A DNA stretch of 52,678 nucleotides from Nitrospirota bacterium (GCA_040755395.1 JBFMAX010000018.1:1-52678); one strand, 5' to 3'. Numbered from the stretch's first letter, positions 17,071 to 26,946 are shown. Program-made: numbers and translations. The notes: generated from the letters alone by a model not told the origin.

Positions 17071-17822
17071 GTGTACACGTGACGGACGACCGAACCCTTG
17101 GAGAATTGATCGAGCGCCATCGGGCCCTGTACGACGGGCCGGACATCGAGTCCAAATTGAAACACATCATCCGCGACGGCCCCCAATCCAAACTGTCCGA
17201 CTGGGACATCCATCGACTGTTGCGGACCGCCCGCTGCGTGTACTTCGACACGCACGTCGAGATGGTCTCCGGACACCACACCGCGACGTATCTGCGGTTC
17301 GAATCCATCGCGCGCATTCCCCAATTGATCCGGCTGATCGCGCGCGACATGGCGGACTGGGTCAGGCTGACCTTTCAGCGCGACCCGATCACCGGCATCG
17401 TCGCGACGACGTCGGCGGCCGAACTCCTGGCCGAAGGGATCGCCGATATTCTGCACGACAAAATGCGGCTGCGGGTCACCCTGACGCCCTACAACCCGGA
17501 GACCGGCAAGATCGGCACGGAGATCAGGACTGGCGCCATTCGCACGGGGGAGCGGTTCGTCGCCTTGAACGACGTGACGACGCGCGGGAATTGCGTCAGC
17601 AAGCTGGGGAACGTGATCACGGATCACGGCGGCATCCTGGCGGGCATGATGGTCTTCGCGCGGCGGGACAGCGGCCAATTTCCGTTGATGCAGGAACTCG
17701 TGCAGCAGTATCCCTTTTACTACGCGGCCGACCTCGACATGCCGCAGTGGGAGCCGGACCAGTGCCCGCTGTGCCGAGCCCAAAAACCGCTGCTGTCATG
17801 GAAGGAGATGCCCGAATTCTAG
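17067..17822 (+). CDS. phosphoribosyltransferase-like protein in the homogentisate operon
   Basis: A 251-residue protein. A type-I phosphoribosyltransferase PRPP loop is recognisable as FVALNDVTTRGNCVSKLGNV (two acidic positions partly replaced: V-A-L-N-D-V-T-T-R-G in place of V-x-x-x-D-D-x-x-T-x-G), followed by GGILAGMMVFARRD, as in orotate phosphoribosyltransferases. The N-terminal part has VYFDTHVEMVSGHHTATYLRF, where PyrE-like proteins bind substrate. The C-terminus adds a CPLC pair (WEPDQCPLCRAQKPL). The ATG overlaps the fumarylacetoacetase stop. A role in tyrosine catabolism is not obvious. Alternatives: regulator or salvage enzyme co-transcribed by chance. Confidence 0.55.
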   Translation: MSVHVTDDRTLGELIERHRALYDGPDIESKLKHIIRDGPQSKLSDWDIHRLLRTARCVYFDTHVEMVSGHHTATYLRFESIARIPQLIRLIARDMADWVRLTFQRDPITGIVATTSAAELLAEGIADILHDKMRLRVTLTPYNPETGKIGTEIRTGAIRTGERFVALNDVTTRGNCVSKLGNVITDHGGILAGMMVFARRDSGQFPLMQELVQQYPFYYAADLDMPQWEPDQCPLCRAQKPLLSWKEMPEF

Positions 17823-17828
17823 CGAACA

Positions 17829-17999
17829 GCCGGACCGGCGCATTCGATTCGACACGATCATGAAGAGCCGGCGGCTCAAGCGAAGCTTGGTATGATGGAT
17901 CAAGAAATCCCAGTGGGTTGAGGACTCTCTCCGGCGCCGGCTATTCGAGACGACGAAAAAGAGGCGCCGGCTCAAGCGAAGCTTGGTATGGAGGTCATC
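17829..17999 (+). repeat. structured leader repeat, one partial and one full copy
   Basis: The partial copy at about 17829-17897 ends with the terminal hairpin CAAGC-GAA-GCTTG and GGTATGATGG. The full copy (about 17899-17994) has the conserved GTGGGTTGAGGACTCT, main stem CCGGCGCC (17931-17938) with GGCGCCGG (17963-17970), the same CAAGC-GAA-GCTTG hairpin, then GGTATGGAGG. Its GGAGG is the ribosome binding site of the following E1 alpha gene (ATG at 18000). It belongs to the dispersed family also found near 31.2-31.7, 47.85 and 52.4-52.7 kb. Confidence 0.75.
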
Positions 18000-19001
18000 A
18001 TGGATCTCGCCGTGGTCGCGAAGGAGATCAAAAAGGACGATCTGCTCCAGATGTACTACTACCTCCGGTTGACCAGAACGCTGGAGGAACGGATCACGGC
18101 TCTGTACCGACAAGGCCGGATCATGGGCGGGGTCTACACCAGTCACGGGATGGAGGCGATCGCGGTCGGCTATGCCTCCGCCTTGGAACGAGACGACATC
18201 ATCGCACCCTATCACCGGGACATGGGCGCGTTTCTCATCCGCGGCATCACCCCGGGCGAGGTCATCGCCCAGTATTTGGGCAAGCGCACCGGACCGACCA
18301 AGGGAAAGGACGGGAACGTCCACATCGGCGACCTGAAGCGCGGGGTCATCGGGTTCGTCAGCCATCTGGCCGACAACCTGCCGGTGGCGACCGGCGCGGC
18401 GCTGGCGTTCAAAATGCGCGGCGAATCGCGCGTGGTCATCACCAACACGGGCGACGGCGGAACCAGCCGGGGCGATTTTCACGAAGCCCTGAACTTTGCC
18501 TCCGTGCGGAAGCTGCCGGTCGTCTTCTTCTGCAACAACAATCAATACGCCTACTCGACGCCGCTCCATCTTCAGATGGCGATTCGCGACGTGGTCGAGC
18601 GCGCCAAGGCCTATGCCATGCCCGGCGAGATCGTGGACGGCAACGACGTGGCGGAGGTCTACCTGGCCGCCAAGCGCGCGATTCAGCGGGCCAGGTCCGG
18701 CGAGGGGCCGACCTTCATCGAAGCCAAGACGATGCGGATGCACGGGCATTCGGAGCACGATTCGGCCAAGTACGTGCCGCGCGAGTTGTTGGAGGAATGG
18801 AAGAAGAGGGACCCGATCATGAAGGCCGAGCAGATGCTCAAACAGCTCGGTTACGGCGACAAGGCGACCTTGAAGGAAATCGAAGAACGGGTGAAGAAAG
18901 AGGTCGAGGCCGGTGTGGAGTTTGCGGAACAGAGCCCGCTCCCGGAAGGACGGGAAGTGCTGGACGGCGTGTTCGCAACGGAAGATGAGGTGCAGCCATG
19001 A
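18000..19001 (+). CDS. 2-oxoacid (branched-chain) dehydrogenase E1 component, alpha subunit
   Basis: A 333-residue thiamine-diphosphate enzyme subunit. The ThDP motif is GDGGTSRGDFHEALNFASV with NNNQYAYST (G-D-G...N-N). The phosphorylation-loop region is MRMHGHSEHDSAKYVP. Together with E1 beta it decarboxylates a 2-oxoacid and transfers the acyl group to lipoyl-E2. The surrounding leucine/valine genes favour branched-chain substrates over pyruvate. I placed the start at ATG 18000 because GGAGG lies 5 nt before it; an upstream ATG at 17988 is inside the leader repeat. It overlaps E1 beta by 4 bp. Confidence 0.9.
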   Translation: MDLAVVAKEIKKDDLLQMYYYLRLTRTLEERITALYRQGRIMGGVYTSHGMEAIAVGYASALERDDIIAPYHRDMGAFLIRGITPGEVIAQYLGKRTGPTKGKDGNVHIGDLKRGVIGFVSHLADNLPVATGAALAFKMRGESRVVITNTGDGGTSRGDFHEALNFASVRKLPVVFFCNNNQYAYSTPLHLQMAIRDVVERAKAYAMPGEIVDGNDVAEVYLAAKRAIQRARSGEGPTFIEAKTMRMHGHSEHDSAKYVPRELLEEWKKRDPIMKAEQMLKQLGYGDKATLKEIEERVKKEVEAGVEFAEQSPLPEGREVLDGVFATEDEVQP

Positions 19002-19987
19002 CGACGGCTGCCGCGCAAGAAGTCACCTATCTGGAGGCGATCTCGCAGGCGCTGGACGAGGAAATGGCCCGAGACGAACGGGTCTTTCTCATGGGCGAAG
19101 ATATCGGCCCCTACGGCGGGGCCTTCCGCATCACCGAGGGATTCCAGAAGAAATACGGCGAGTGGCGGGTCCTGGACACGCCGCTCTCCGAGTCCGGCTT
19201 CGTCGGCGCGGCGATCGGCGCCGCGATGATGGGGATGCGGCCGGTTGTGGAAATGCAGTTCGCCGATTTCATCTCCTGCGCATTCGATCAGATCACGGAA
19301 GTTGCGGCCAAGAACCACTACCGCTGGGGCGCCGCGGTACCGATGGTGATCCGGGCCCCGTTCGGCGGCGGCGTGCACGGCGGCCCCTTCCACTCAGAAT
19401 GCCCGGAAGGATGGTTCTTTCACTCGCCGGGGCTGAAGATCGTGGCCCCCTCGACGCCGTACGACGCCAAAGGCTTGCTGAAGGCCGCGATTCGCGACCC
19501 CAATCCGGTCATCTATTTCGAGCACAAGTTTCTCTACCGCCGGATCAAGGCGGTGCTCCCGCAAGAGGACTTCATCGTCCCGATCGGAAAAGCCGAGGTG
19601 AAACGGACCGGCGGCGACATCACGGTCGTGACCTACGGGGCGACGGTGCACCTCGCGCTGGAGGCGGCCGAGCTGTTGGTCAAGGAAGGGATCGATCTGG
19701 AAATCGTGGACCTCCGGACGCTGATTCCGCTCGACAAGGAGACGATCTTCGCCTCGGTGCGCAAAACCAGCAAGGCCATCATGCTGCACGAGGACAACAA
19801 GACGGGCGGCATCGGCGCGGAAATCGCCGCGTTGCTGGCGGAGGAATGCTTCGACTGTTTGGACGGGCCGATTCTCCGCATCGCCGCGCCCGATACCCCC
19901 GTGCCGTTCAGCACGCCGCTGGAAGAGTATTTTCTCCCGAAGGTCGGCGACATCGTCGCCGCGGCACGGAAGTTGGCGGCGTACTAG
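18998..19987 (+). CDS. 2-oxoacid (branched-chain) dehydrogenase E1 component, beta subunit
   Basis: A 329-residue transketolase-like subunit. MGEDIGPYGGAFRITEGF is near the N-terminus, the central FADFISCAFDQI is the conserved ThDP-pyrimidine side, and the C-terminal transketolase domain (VTYGATVHLALEAAE, VDLRTLIPLDKETI, LHEDNKTGGIGAEIAA) is complete. It works as a heterotetramer with the alpha subunit encoded just upstream. It is followed by 117 bp of iterated-word spacer, then E2. There is no E3 gene in the window, so lipoamide dehydrogenase must come from elsewhere. Confidence 0.92.
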   Translation: MTTAAAQEVTYLEAISQALDEEMARDERVFLMGEDIGPYGGAFRITEGFQKKYGEWRVLDTPLSESGFVGAAIGAAMMGMRPVVEMQFADFISCAFDQITEVAAKNHYRWGAAVPMVIRAPFGGGVHGGPFHSECPEGWFFHSPGLKIVAPSTPYDAKGLLKAAIRDPNPVIYFEHKFLYRRIKAVLPQEDFIVPIGKAEVKRTGGDITVVTYGATVHLALEAAELLVKEGIDLEIVDLRTLIPLDKETIFASVRKTSKAIMLHEDNKTGGIGAEIAALLAEECFDCLDGPILRIAAPDTPVPFSTPLEEYFLPKVGDIVAAARKLAAY

Positions 19988-20100
19988 AAGACGTGACGCG
20001 TGAAGCATGACGGGTGATATGTGAAACGTTATGAGTTCAACTGTTCGGCTCGTGTCCACTTCTAACCCATCACGCATTACGCATCGCGCATAACGAGGGT
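19988..20100. repeat. iterated-word inverted repeat between E1 beta and E2
   Basis: The left half has GTGACGCGTGAAGCATGACG-type words; the right half has the opposite-strand form (ATCACGCATTACGCATCGCG). The imperfect inverted arrangement recurs, with different words, in other spacers of this window. Confidence 0.6.
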
Positions 20101-20104
20101 TCCC

Positions 20105-21271
20105 GTGGCCACCGACATCATCATGCCCCAACTCGGAGAAAGCATCGCCGAGGGAACCATCATTAAATGGATGATCGCGCCCGGCGGCCGGATCGAGAAG
20201 GACCAGCCGTTGTTGGAAGTGGAGACCGACAAGGTCTCGCTCGAAATCCCCTCCCCGGGCACGGGCGTGCTGAGCGAAGTGCTGGTGCAGGCCGGCCAGA
20301 CGGTGCCGATCGGCACGCTGCTCGGGCGGCTGGAAAGCGAACAGCCCTCCGCCGGCGTCATCAACCGCGTCGGCGGCGTGGTCGTCCGTCCGATGGAATC
20401 GCCCGGCGCCGGACCAGATCACTACTCCCCGGCCGTCAGACAACTGGCGAAGGAACACGGCGTAGACCTGTCTCAGGTCCCCGGCACCGGCGCCAGCGGC
20501 CGGGTGACCAAGAAAGATGTTCTGGACTTCGTGGCTCGTCGGACCGCGGACCGCGGACCGCGGACCGCAGAGGCGCCTTCTGCGGGTGAAGAGATCCTGC
20601 CGTTAACCCAGATGCGCAAGACCATCGCCGAGCGGATGGTGAAGAGCAGGCAGACGTCGGCCCATGTGGCCACCTTCTTCGAGGCGGACTTCAGCGCAAT
20701 CGCCAGATTCCGCGAGGCCCTTCACCAGGGCTCAGGGCAGGGCCACTCACTGACCTACGTCCCGTTTGTGATCAACGCGGTCACGCGCGCGATCAAGGTC
20801 TTCCCCATCCTGAACTCGTCGTGGGGGGACCAGGGGATCATCATCAAGAAAGACGTCCATATGGGGATCGCGGTCGCGCTGGAGGACGGGCTGCTGGTGC
20901 CGGTCGTCCGCCATGCGGATCGGAAGGGGCTCCAGCAGTTGGGCCGGGAAGTGGCCGATCTGGCGGAGCGGGCCAGGACCAAGAAACTGAACCCCGAGGA
21001 GGTGCAGGGAGGCACGTTCACGATCACCAATCACGGCGGGTTCGGGAGCCTCTTCAGCACGCCGATCATCAACCAGCCGCAGATTGCCATTCTCGGCGTC
21101 GGGGCGGTGCAGAAACGCGCCGTCGTGATCAACGATGCGATCGCGATCCGGCCCATGTGCTATCTCAGCCTGTCGTTCGACCACCGGGTGATCGACGGCG
21201 CGACGGCCGATCAGTTCATGGCCAAGGTGAAGCAGTACCTCGAACAGAGCGAATGGGAGAAGTTGCTGTGA
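20105..21271 (+). CDS. 2-oxoacid dehydrogenase E2, dihydrolipoyl acyltransferase
   Basis: A 388-residue E2. The lipoyl domain (1-77) carries the lipoylated lysine in ETDKVSLEIPSPG. The peripheral-subunit-binding domain is at about 101-140 (YSPAVRQLAKEHGVDLSQVP, GASGRVTKKDV). The catalytic domain has ITNHGGFGS and the His motif LSFDHRVIDGATADQF. It transfers the acyl group from lipoamide to CoA. The GTG start at 20105 follows GAGGG. The linker between the binding and catalytic domains contains four tandem GGACCGC heptamers (20541-20568). A MITE-like element begins immediately after the stop. Confidence 0.93.
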   Translation: MATDIIMPQLGESIAEGTIIKWMIAPGGRIEKDQPLLEVETDKVSLEIPSPGTGVLSEVLVQAGQTVPIGTLLGRLESEQPSAGVINRVGGVVVRPMESPGAGPDHYSPAVRQLAKEHGVDLSQVPGTGASGRVTKKDVLDFVARRTADRGPRTAEAPSAGEEILPLTQMRKTIAERMVKSRQTSAHVATFFEADFSAIARFREALHQGSGQGHSLTYVPFVINAVTRAIKVFPILNSSWGDQGIIIKKDVHMGIAVALEDGLLVPVVRHADRKGLQQLGREVADLAERARTKKLNPEEVQGGTFTITNHGGFGSLFSTPIINQPQIAILGVGAVQKRAVVINDAIAIRPMCYLSLSFDHRVIDGATADQFMAKVKQYLEQSEWEKLL

Positions 21272-21272
21272 T

Positions 21273-21386
21273 GAACATGCGGGGCCTGTCACCGACCGGC
21301 CGGTCCGTGCTCGCACCCCGCCCGGTGTAGGGACCCCGCTCCGCGCGGACGGGCGCCCAGGTCGGCGCCACCCGCATGTTCGGCAT
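21273..21386. repeat. MITE-like palindromic element, short form (copy A)
   Basis: About 112 bp starting 2 nt after the E2 stop. The ends are inverted repeats: GAACATGCGGGGCCTGTCAC on the left and a matching GCGCCACCCGCATGTTC on the right, containing ACCGACC/GGTCGGCG. It is nearly identical to the reverse complement of the copy at 36756-36869. Confidence 0.8.
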
Positions 21387-21417
21387 ATTGGTTGGTGGAA
21401 GGCTCATGGAGAGTGTG

Positions 21418-22605
21418 ATGAAGACACGGCAAGCCGTCATCGTCAGCGCCGTACGGACCCCGATGGGGAGTTTCAACGGCGTCTTCAGCCCCGTCCCGGC
21501 CACCAAGCTGGGCAGCATCGCCGTCGCCGAAGCCCTGAAACGGATCGACCTGCCGCCGGAGCGGGTGGACGAAGTCTTCATGGGCTGCGTCTTGAGCGCC
21601 GGATTGGGACAGGCGCCGGCCAGACAGGCCGCCATCGGCGCCAAGATTCCGACCTCCGTCGGCGCGACGACCGTGAACAAGGTCTGCGGCTCGAGTTTGA
21701 AGACCGTCATCATGGCGGCCCAGGCCATCGCCGCCGGCGACGCCCGTATCGTGGTGGCGGGCGGCATGGAAAGCATGACGCGCGCGCCCTATCTCTTGGA
21801 GAAGGCCCGCCAAGGCTATCGGCTGGGTCACGCCGAATTGATCGACAGCCTGGTCAAAGACGGGCTGTGGGACGTCTATCACCAGTTTCACATGGGCAAC
21901 GCAGGCGAGCTGTGCGCCGCCAAATACGGGCTGACCCGCGCCGAGTTGGACGACTTTGCCCTCGAAAGCTACCGCCGCGCGCGGGAGGCCATTGCGACCG
22001 GGGCGTTCAAGCGGGAGATCGTCGCGGTCGAGGTTCCGCAGAAGAAGGGCCCGCTGCTCACGGTCACGGAGGATGAAGAGCCCAACCGCGCGGACCTCGG
22101 CAAGCTGCGAAGCTTGAAGCCGGTGTTTCAGGAGGACGGCGTGCTCACCGTGGGAAACTCGCCGTCCTGCAACGACGGCGCGGCGGCGCTCGTCGTGATG
22201 GCCGAGGACGAGGCGGCCGCCCTCGGGCTCAGGCCGATGGCCAGGATCGTCGGGTATGCGGGCGCGGCGCTGGCACCCGAATGGTTCACCATTGCACCGG
22301 TCGAGGCCGTCAAACTCGTGCTGAAGAAGACCGGCCTGGCGGTGAGCGACATCGACTTGTTCGAGATCAACGAGGCCTTCTCCGCCGTGTCCGTGGCGAT
22401 CAATCGGGAGTTGGGGCTGGATCCGCGGAAGGTCAACGTGAACGGCGGCGCGGTGGCGCTGGGCCATCCCATCGGCGCAACGGGAGCGCGGATCCTCACG
22501 ACTTTGCTCTATGCCATGGAGGCTCGAGGCGCCCGGCGCGGACTGGCCGGCCTCTGCATCGGCGGCGGCGAAGCGCTGGCGATGATAATAGAACGTGATA
22601 CGTGA
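21418..22605 (+). CDS. acetyl-CoA acetyltransferase (thiolase)
   Basis: A 395-residue thiolase distinct from the one at 10.3-11.5 kb. Catalytic residues: Cys in NKVCGSSLK (about 88), His in VALGHPIGATG (about 348), Cys in GLCIGGGEALAM near the end. In this block it probably splits acetoacetyl-CoA from the butyryl-CoA or leucine branches. The start at 21418 (MKTRQAVIV) follows GGAGAG at 4-nt spacing; ATG 21406 is also possible. The last codons run into an iterated-word repeat. Confidence 0.92.
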   Translation: MKTRQAVIVSAVRTPMGSFNGVFSPVPATKLGSIAVAEALKRIDLPPERVDEVFMGCVLSAGLGQAPARQAAIGAKIPTSVGATTVNKVCGSSLKTVIMAAQAIAAGDARIVVAGGMESMTRAPYLLEKARQGYRLGHAELIDSLVKDGLWDVYHQFHMGNAGELCAAKYGLTRAELDDFALESYRRAREAIATGAFKREIVAVEVPQKKGPLLTVTEDEEPNRADLGKLRSLKPVFQEDGVLTVGNSPSCNDGAAALVVMAEDEAAALGLRPMARIVGYAGAALAPEWFTIAPVEAVKLVLKKTGLAVSDIDLFEINEAFSAVSVAINRELGLDPRKVNVNGGAVALGHPIGATGARILTTLLYAMEARGARRGLAGLCIGGGEALAMIIERDT

Positions 22606-22684
22606 AGCGTGAAGCGGAATTAGCTGTTTCTTTGCTCGCAACTCGAGTCGTCACGCATCACGCGTGACGCATCACGCTTCACGG
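22590..22684. repeat. iterated-word inverted repeat after thiolase
   Basis: CGTGATACGTGAAGCGTGAA-type words at about 22594-22616 face CGTCACGCATCACGCGTGAC-type words and CACGCTTCACG at 22649-22683. The two arms can pair imperfectly. The left arm begins within the last thiolase codons. Confidence 0.65.
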
Positions 22685-22691
22685 GTATATC

Positions 22692-23591
22692 ATGACGCTC
22701 GACGACATCAAGACGATCGGCGTTGTCGGCGCCGGGCAGATGGGACGGGGGATCAGCCAGGTCTTCGCGACGGCCGGCTACCAGGTCCTGCTGATCGATG
22801 TGGCCGAACCGGCGCTCGAAGAGGCGCTGAAGAAGATCCGCCAGGGCGTCGAACGGGCCGTCGAGCGCGGCAGCCTCACCCGGCACCAGGCGGGCAGCGT
22901 CATGACGTTGATCCACCCCATGACGGTCCTGGATCGGCTTCGCGACGCCCAGCTCGTCGTCGAAGCCATTCCGGAAGATCTCGCGGTCAAGCAGGAGCTC
23001 TTCACGCAATTGGATCGCGTGTGCCCGCGCGACACCATCCTGGCCAGCAATACCTCGTCCATCTCCATTACGAAGCTCGGCGCGGCCTCGGGCCGCCCGG
23101 ACCGGGTGGTCGGACTGCACTTCATGAATCCGGCGCCGGTGATGCGGCTGGTCGAAGTGGTGCGCGGCCTGGAAACGACCGAGCACACCATGAACCTCGT
23201 CCTCGACCTGGTCCGGCGTCTCGGCAAGACGCCGGTGGTGTGCAAGGACGTGCCGGGGTTCATCGTGAATCGAGTCCTCATCCCCATGATCAACGAAGCC
23301 GCCTTCGCGCTCGAAGAGGGGGTCGGCACGGCCGAAGACATCGATCTCGCCATGACCGCCGGCGCGAACCATCCCGTAGGTCCGCTCGCGCTGGCCGATC
23401 GGATCGGCTTGGACACCGTTCTGGCGATCTGCGAAGTCCTCCATGCGGATCTCGGCGATCCCAAGTTCCGGCCCTGTCCGCTGCTGCGCAAGTACGTCGA
23501 AGCGGGATGGTGGGGCCGCAAGAGCGGTCGTGGGTTCTACGTGTATGAGGCGAGTGGCGAGAGGCACGAGGCAACGAGCAACAAGACCTGA
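22692..23591 (+). CDS. 3-hydroxybutyryl-CoA dehydrogenase
   Basis: A 299-residue NAD(P)-dependent enzyme. [15 protein letters not shown] is the dinucleotide motif (about 9-23); [27 protein letters not shown] and [17 protein letters not shown] carry the catalytic set; the C-terminal domain ends with [10 protein letters not shown]. This is the usual short-form length. It converts 3-hydroxybutyryl-CoA to acetoacetyl-CoA, fitting the isobutyryl-to-butyryl-CoA route. The ATG lies right after the word-repeat spacer and has no good ribosome binding site. The last 15 residues ([14 protein letters not shown]) are encoded by another word repeat and are probably non-essential. Confidence 0.9.
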   Translation: MTLDDIKTIGVVGAGQMGRGISQVFATAGYQVLLIDVAEPALEEALKKIRQGVERAVERGSLTRHQAGSVMTLIHPMTVLDRLRDAQLVVEAIPEDLAVKQELFTQLDRVCPRDTILASNTSSISITKLGAASGRPDRVVGLHFMNPAPVMRLVEVVRGLETTEHTMNLVLDLVRRLGKTPVVCKDVPGFIVNRVLIPMINEAAFALEEGVGTAEDIDLAMTAGANHPVGPLALADRIGLDTVLAICEVLHADLGDPKFRPCPLLRKYVEAGWWGRKSGRGFYVYEASGERHEATSNKT

Positions 23592-23622
23592 CCTTTTGCC
23601 TCGTGCCCCGCGCCTCAAACCG
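23550..23622. repeat. iterated-word inverted repeat overlapping the end of the dehydrogenase gene
   Basis: GAGGCGAGTGGCGAGAGGCA on the left and GCCTCGTGCCCCGCGCCTCA on the right form an imperfect stem. The left arm codes for the dehydrogenase C-terminal tail. Confidence 0.6.
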
Positions 23623-23635
23623 AAGGAACGAAGCG

Positions 23636-25231
<1,596 letters not shown>

Positions 25232-25239
25232 GCGGGAAG

Positions 25240-25444
25240 GCGCAGGTCCTGTCGCCGACCAGCCGGGGACCCGTTGCTGTTTTTCCAATGCAACGGGTGC
25301 ACACTCGCACCCCGCCCACACCCGCCGGGCGGGTACCCGAGGGCCCCCGCTGCGAGGGTACCCATTGCCGGGGCACCCATTGCTTCATCTTGCAATGGGT
25401 CGCGTGCAACGGGTCAGGGGCTCCCAGGTCGGCGCCACCCGCGC
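25240..25444. repeat. MITE-like palindromic element, long form (copy B)
   Basis: Ends GCGCAGGTCCTGTCGCCGAC and GGTCGGCGCCACCCGCGC are inverted repeats. The interior has nested palindromes (ACCCGTTG...CAACGGGT; CCCATTGC...GCAATGGG) and the shared core CTCGCACCCCGCCC. It starts 8 nt after the mutase stop. Confidence 0.75.
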
Positions 25445-25514
25445 TACCGAGTGGTAATGGGCGATTGGCACACACACATTGCTCTTCAGATGGAACTGGT
25501 GGCCTGCGATTTGG

Positions 25515-25564
25515 GAATATGGTCAGCACAATTGACGATTGACCATTGACGATTGACGTGTGCT
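25515..25564. repeat. iterated word TTGACGATTGACCATTGACG before the MBL-fold gene
   Basis: Repeats of ATTGAC(G/C) run up to the start codon at 25565, so the usual ribosome binding site is missing. It is of the same spacer type as the other iterated-word repeats. Confidence 0.5.
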
Positions 25565-26410
25565 ATGAAGCTCGGCGCATTTGACATCTATCCGGTCACC
25601 GACGGCCGGTTCCGGCTGGACGGCGGGGCGATGTTCGGGGTCGTGCCGAAGGTGCTGTGGCAGCAGTGCTGCCCGGCGGACGAACAGAACCGCATTCAGT
25701 TGAGCGTGACCTGCCTGTTGGTCCGGGCGCACGGGAAGAACATCCTGGTGGATACCGGTCTCGGCGACAAGTGGGACGCCAAATACCGCGAGCGGTTCGC
25801 CATCGACCGGACGCCGACCCTGCTCGAGTCGTTGAAGGAACGCGGGCTCGCGCCCGAGGACATCCATCTCGTCATCAATACGCACCTCCACTTCGACCAT
25901 GCGGGCGGGAATACGGCGCAGCAGGGCGCGCGCTTCGCTCCGGCGTTTCCCAAGGCCGCCTATTTCGTCCAGCGGGGGGAGTACGAGGAGGCGGTCCTGG
26001 CCAACGAGCGGACGAAGGCCAGCTATCGCGAGGAGAATTTCGTGCCGATCGCGCATGAGCGGCGGTGGGAATTCCTCGACGGCGACGCCGAGATCGTGCC
26101 CGGTGTGTCCGTGGTCGTGACGCACGGCCATACGACTCACCATCAGAGCGTAAAGATCGAGTCGGAGGGCGAGGCGGCCTTCTTCCTCGGAGACCTGATT
26201 CCGACCGCCTCGCACCTACCCTTGCCCTATATAATGGGATACGATCTCTATCCGTTGCAGACGCTCGAGACCAAACGGAAGGTGCTCCAACGCGCCTGCG
26301 ACGGGAACTGGCTGTTGATACTCGAGCACGATCCGGTGGTCCCGATGGGCTATGTACGGCGGGACGGCGAGGGCAAGTATCTCTTGGAGCCAGTCAGAGT
26401 TAGTGATTGA
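25565..26410 (+). CDS. metallo-beta-lactamase-fold hydrolase
   Basis: A 281-residue MBL-superfamily protein. The dinuclear zinc site is visible: THLHFDHAGG (H-x-H-x-D-H), His in THGHTTHH, Asp in FFLGDLIP and a final His in LEHDP. The overall pattern fits the AHL-lactonase/quorum-quenching-like or thioester-hydrolase branches of the fold, with VDTGLGDKW after the first strands. Position between the two mutase subunit genes suggests an acyl-CoA-related hydrolase, which is inference. The last codons (EPVRVSD) run into an iterated-word repeat. Start choice: ATG 25565, where the family's first strand begins. Confidence 0.82.
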   Translation: MKLGAFDIYPVTDGRFRLDGGAMFGVVPKVLWQQCCPADEQNRIQLSVTCLLVRAHGKNILVDTGLGDKWDAKYRERFAIDRTPTLLESLKERGLAPEDIHLVINTHLHFDHAGGNTAQQGARFAPAFPKAAYFVQRGEYEEAVLANERTKASYREENFVPIAHERRWEFLDGDAEIVPGVSVVVTHGHTTHHQSVKIESEGEAAFFLGDLIPTASHLPLPYIMGYDLYPLQTLETKRKVLQRACDGNWLLILEHDPVVPMGYVRRDGEGKYLLEPVRVSD

Positions 26411-26510
26411 GTGATTGAGTAATTAAGTAATTGGTGAAAGAACAATCACACGCCTCGATTTTTCTGCAAGGCAATCGCTCGATCACCAAAATCACTTAAT
26501 CACTCTGCTC
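26396..26510. repeat. iterated-word inverted repeat before the B12-binding subunit
   Basis: The left arm has AGTGATTGAGTGATTGAGTA-type words (about 26400-26436); the right arm has GATCACCAAAATCACTTAAT (26481-26500). The arms are imperfectly complementary across about 45 nt. AT-richer than the surroundings. Confidence 0.65.
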
Positions 26511-26524
26511 CATAAGGTGAATCA

Positions 26525-26932
26525 ATGACCGTTGCCACGAAACCCATTCGCGTGCTGATCGGCAAAGTCGGGCTCGACGGCCACGACCGAGGCGTGAAGC
26601 TGGTCGCGCGGGCCCTCCGTGACGCCGGAATGGAGGTGATCTACACGGGCCTCCACCAGACGCCGGAGCAAGTCGTGAGCGCCGCCGTCCAGGAGGACGT
26701 GGATGCGATCGGGTTGAGCGTGCTGTCCGGCGCGCATAACACGCTCTTCGCCCGCGTGTTGGAATTGCTGAGGGAACACGGGGCGGACGACATCGCCGTG
26801 TTCGGGGGCGGGATCATCCCGGATGAAGACGTCCCGCGCCTGAAGGCGGCCGGTGTGCGGGCGCTGTTCCGGCCGGGCACGCCGATGAGCGAGATCGTGG
26901 AGTTCGTCAAAGGACTCAAGGCGCACCCGTAA
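26525..26932 (+). CDS. icmB: acyl-CoA mutase small subunit, cobalamin-binding
   Basis: A 135-residue B12-binding domain. The lower-ligand motif D-x-H-x-x-G is DGHDRG (Asp18, His20), followed by LSVLSGAH (S-x-L) and the GG motif [12 protein letters not shown]. It binds adenosylcobalamin base-off and docks with the large subunit from 23.6 kb. Large and small subunits are split by a hydrolase gene, two repeats and about 1.3 kb. The stop is 14 nt before the carboxylase gene. Confidence 0.88.
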   Translation: MTVATKPIRVLIGKVGLDGHDRGVKLVARALRDAGMEVIYTGLHQTPEQVVSAAVQEDVDAIGLSVLSGAHNTLFARVLELLREHGADDIAVFGGGIIPDEDVPRLKAAGVRALFRPGTPMSEIVEFVKGLKAHP

Positions 26933-26946
26933 AGAGGACCTCTTCT

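Noticed and set aside
21273-21386. Small genes encoding MRARTGRSVTGP-type peptides in the MITE-like copies
   Set aside because: These frames arise from the palindromic repeat itself and recur in every copy; there is no sign of independent coding.
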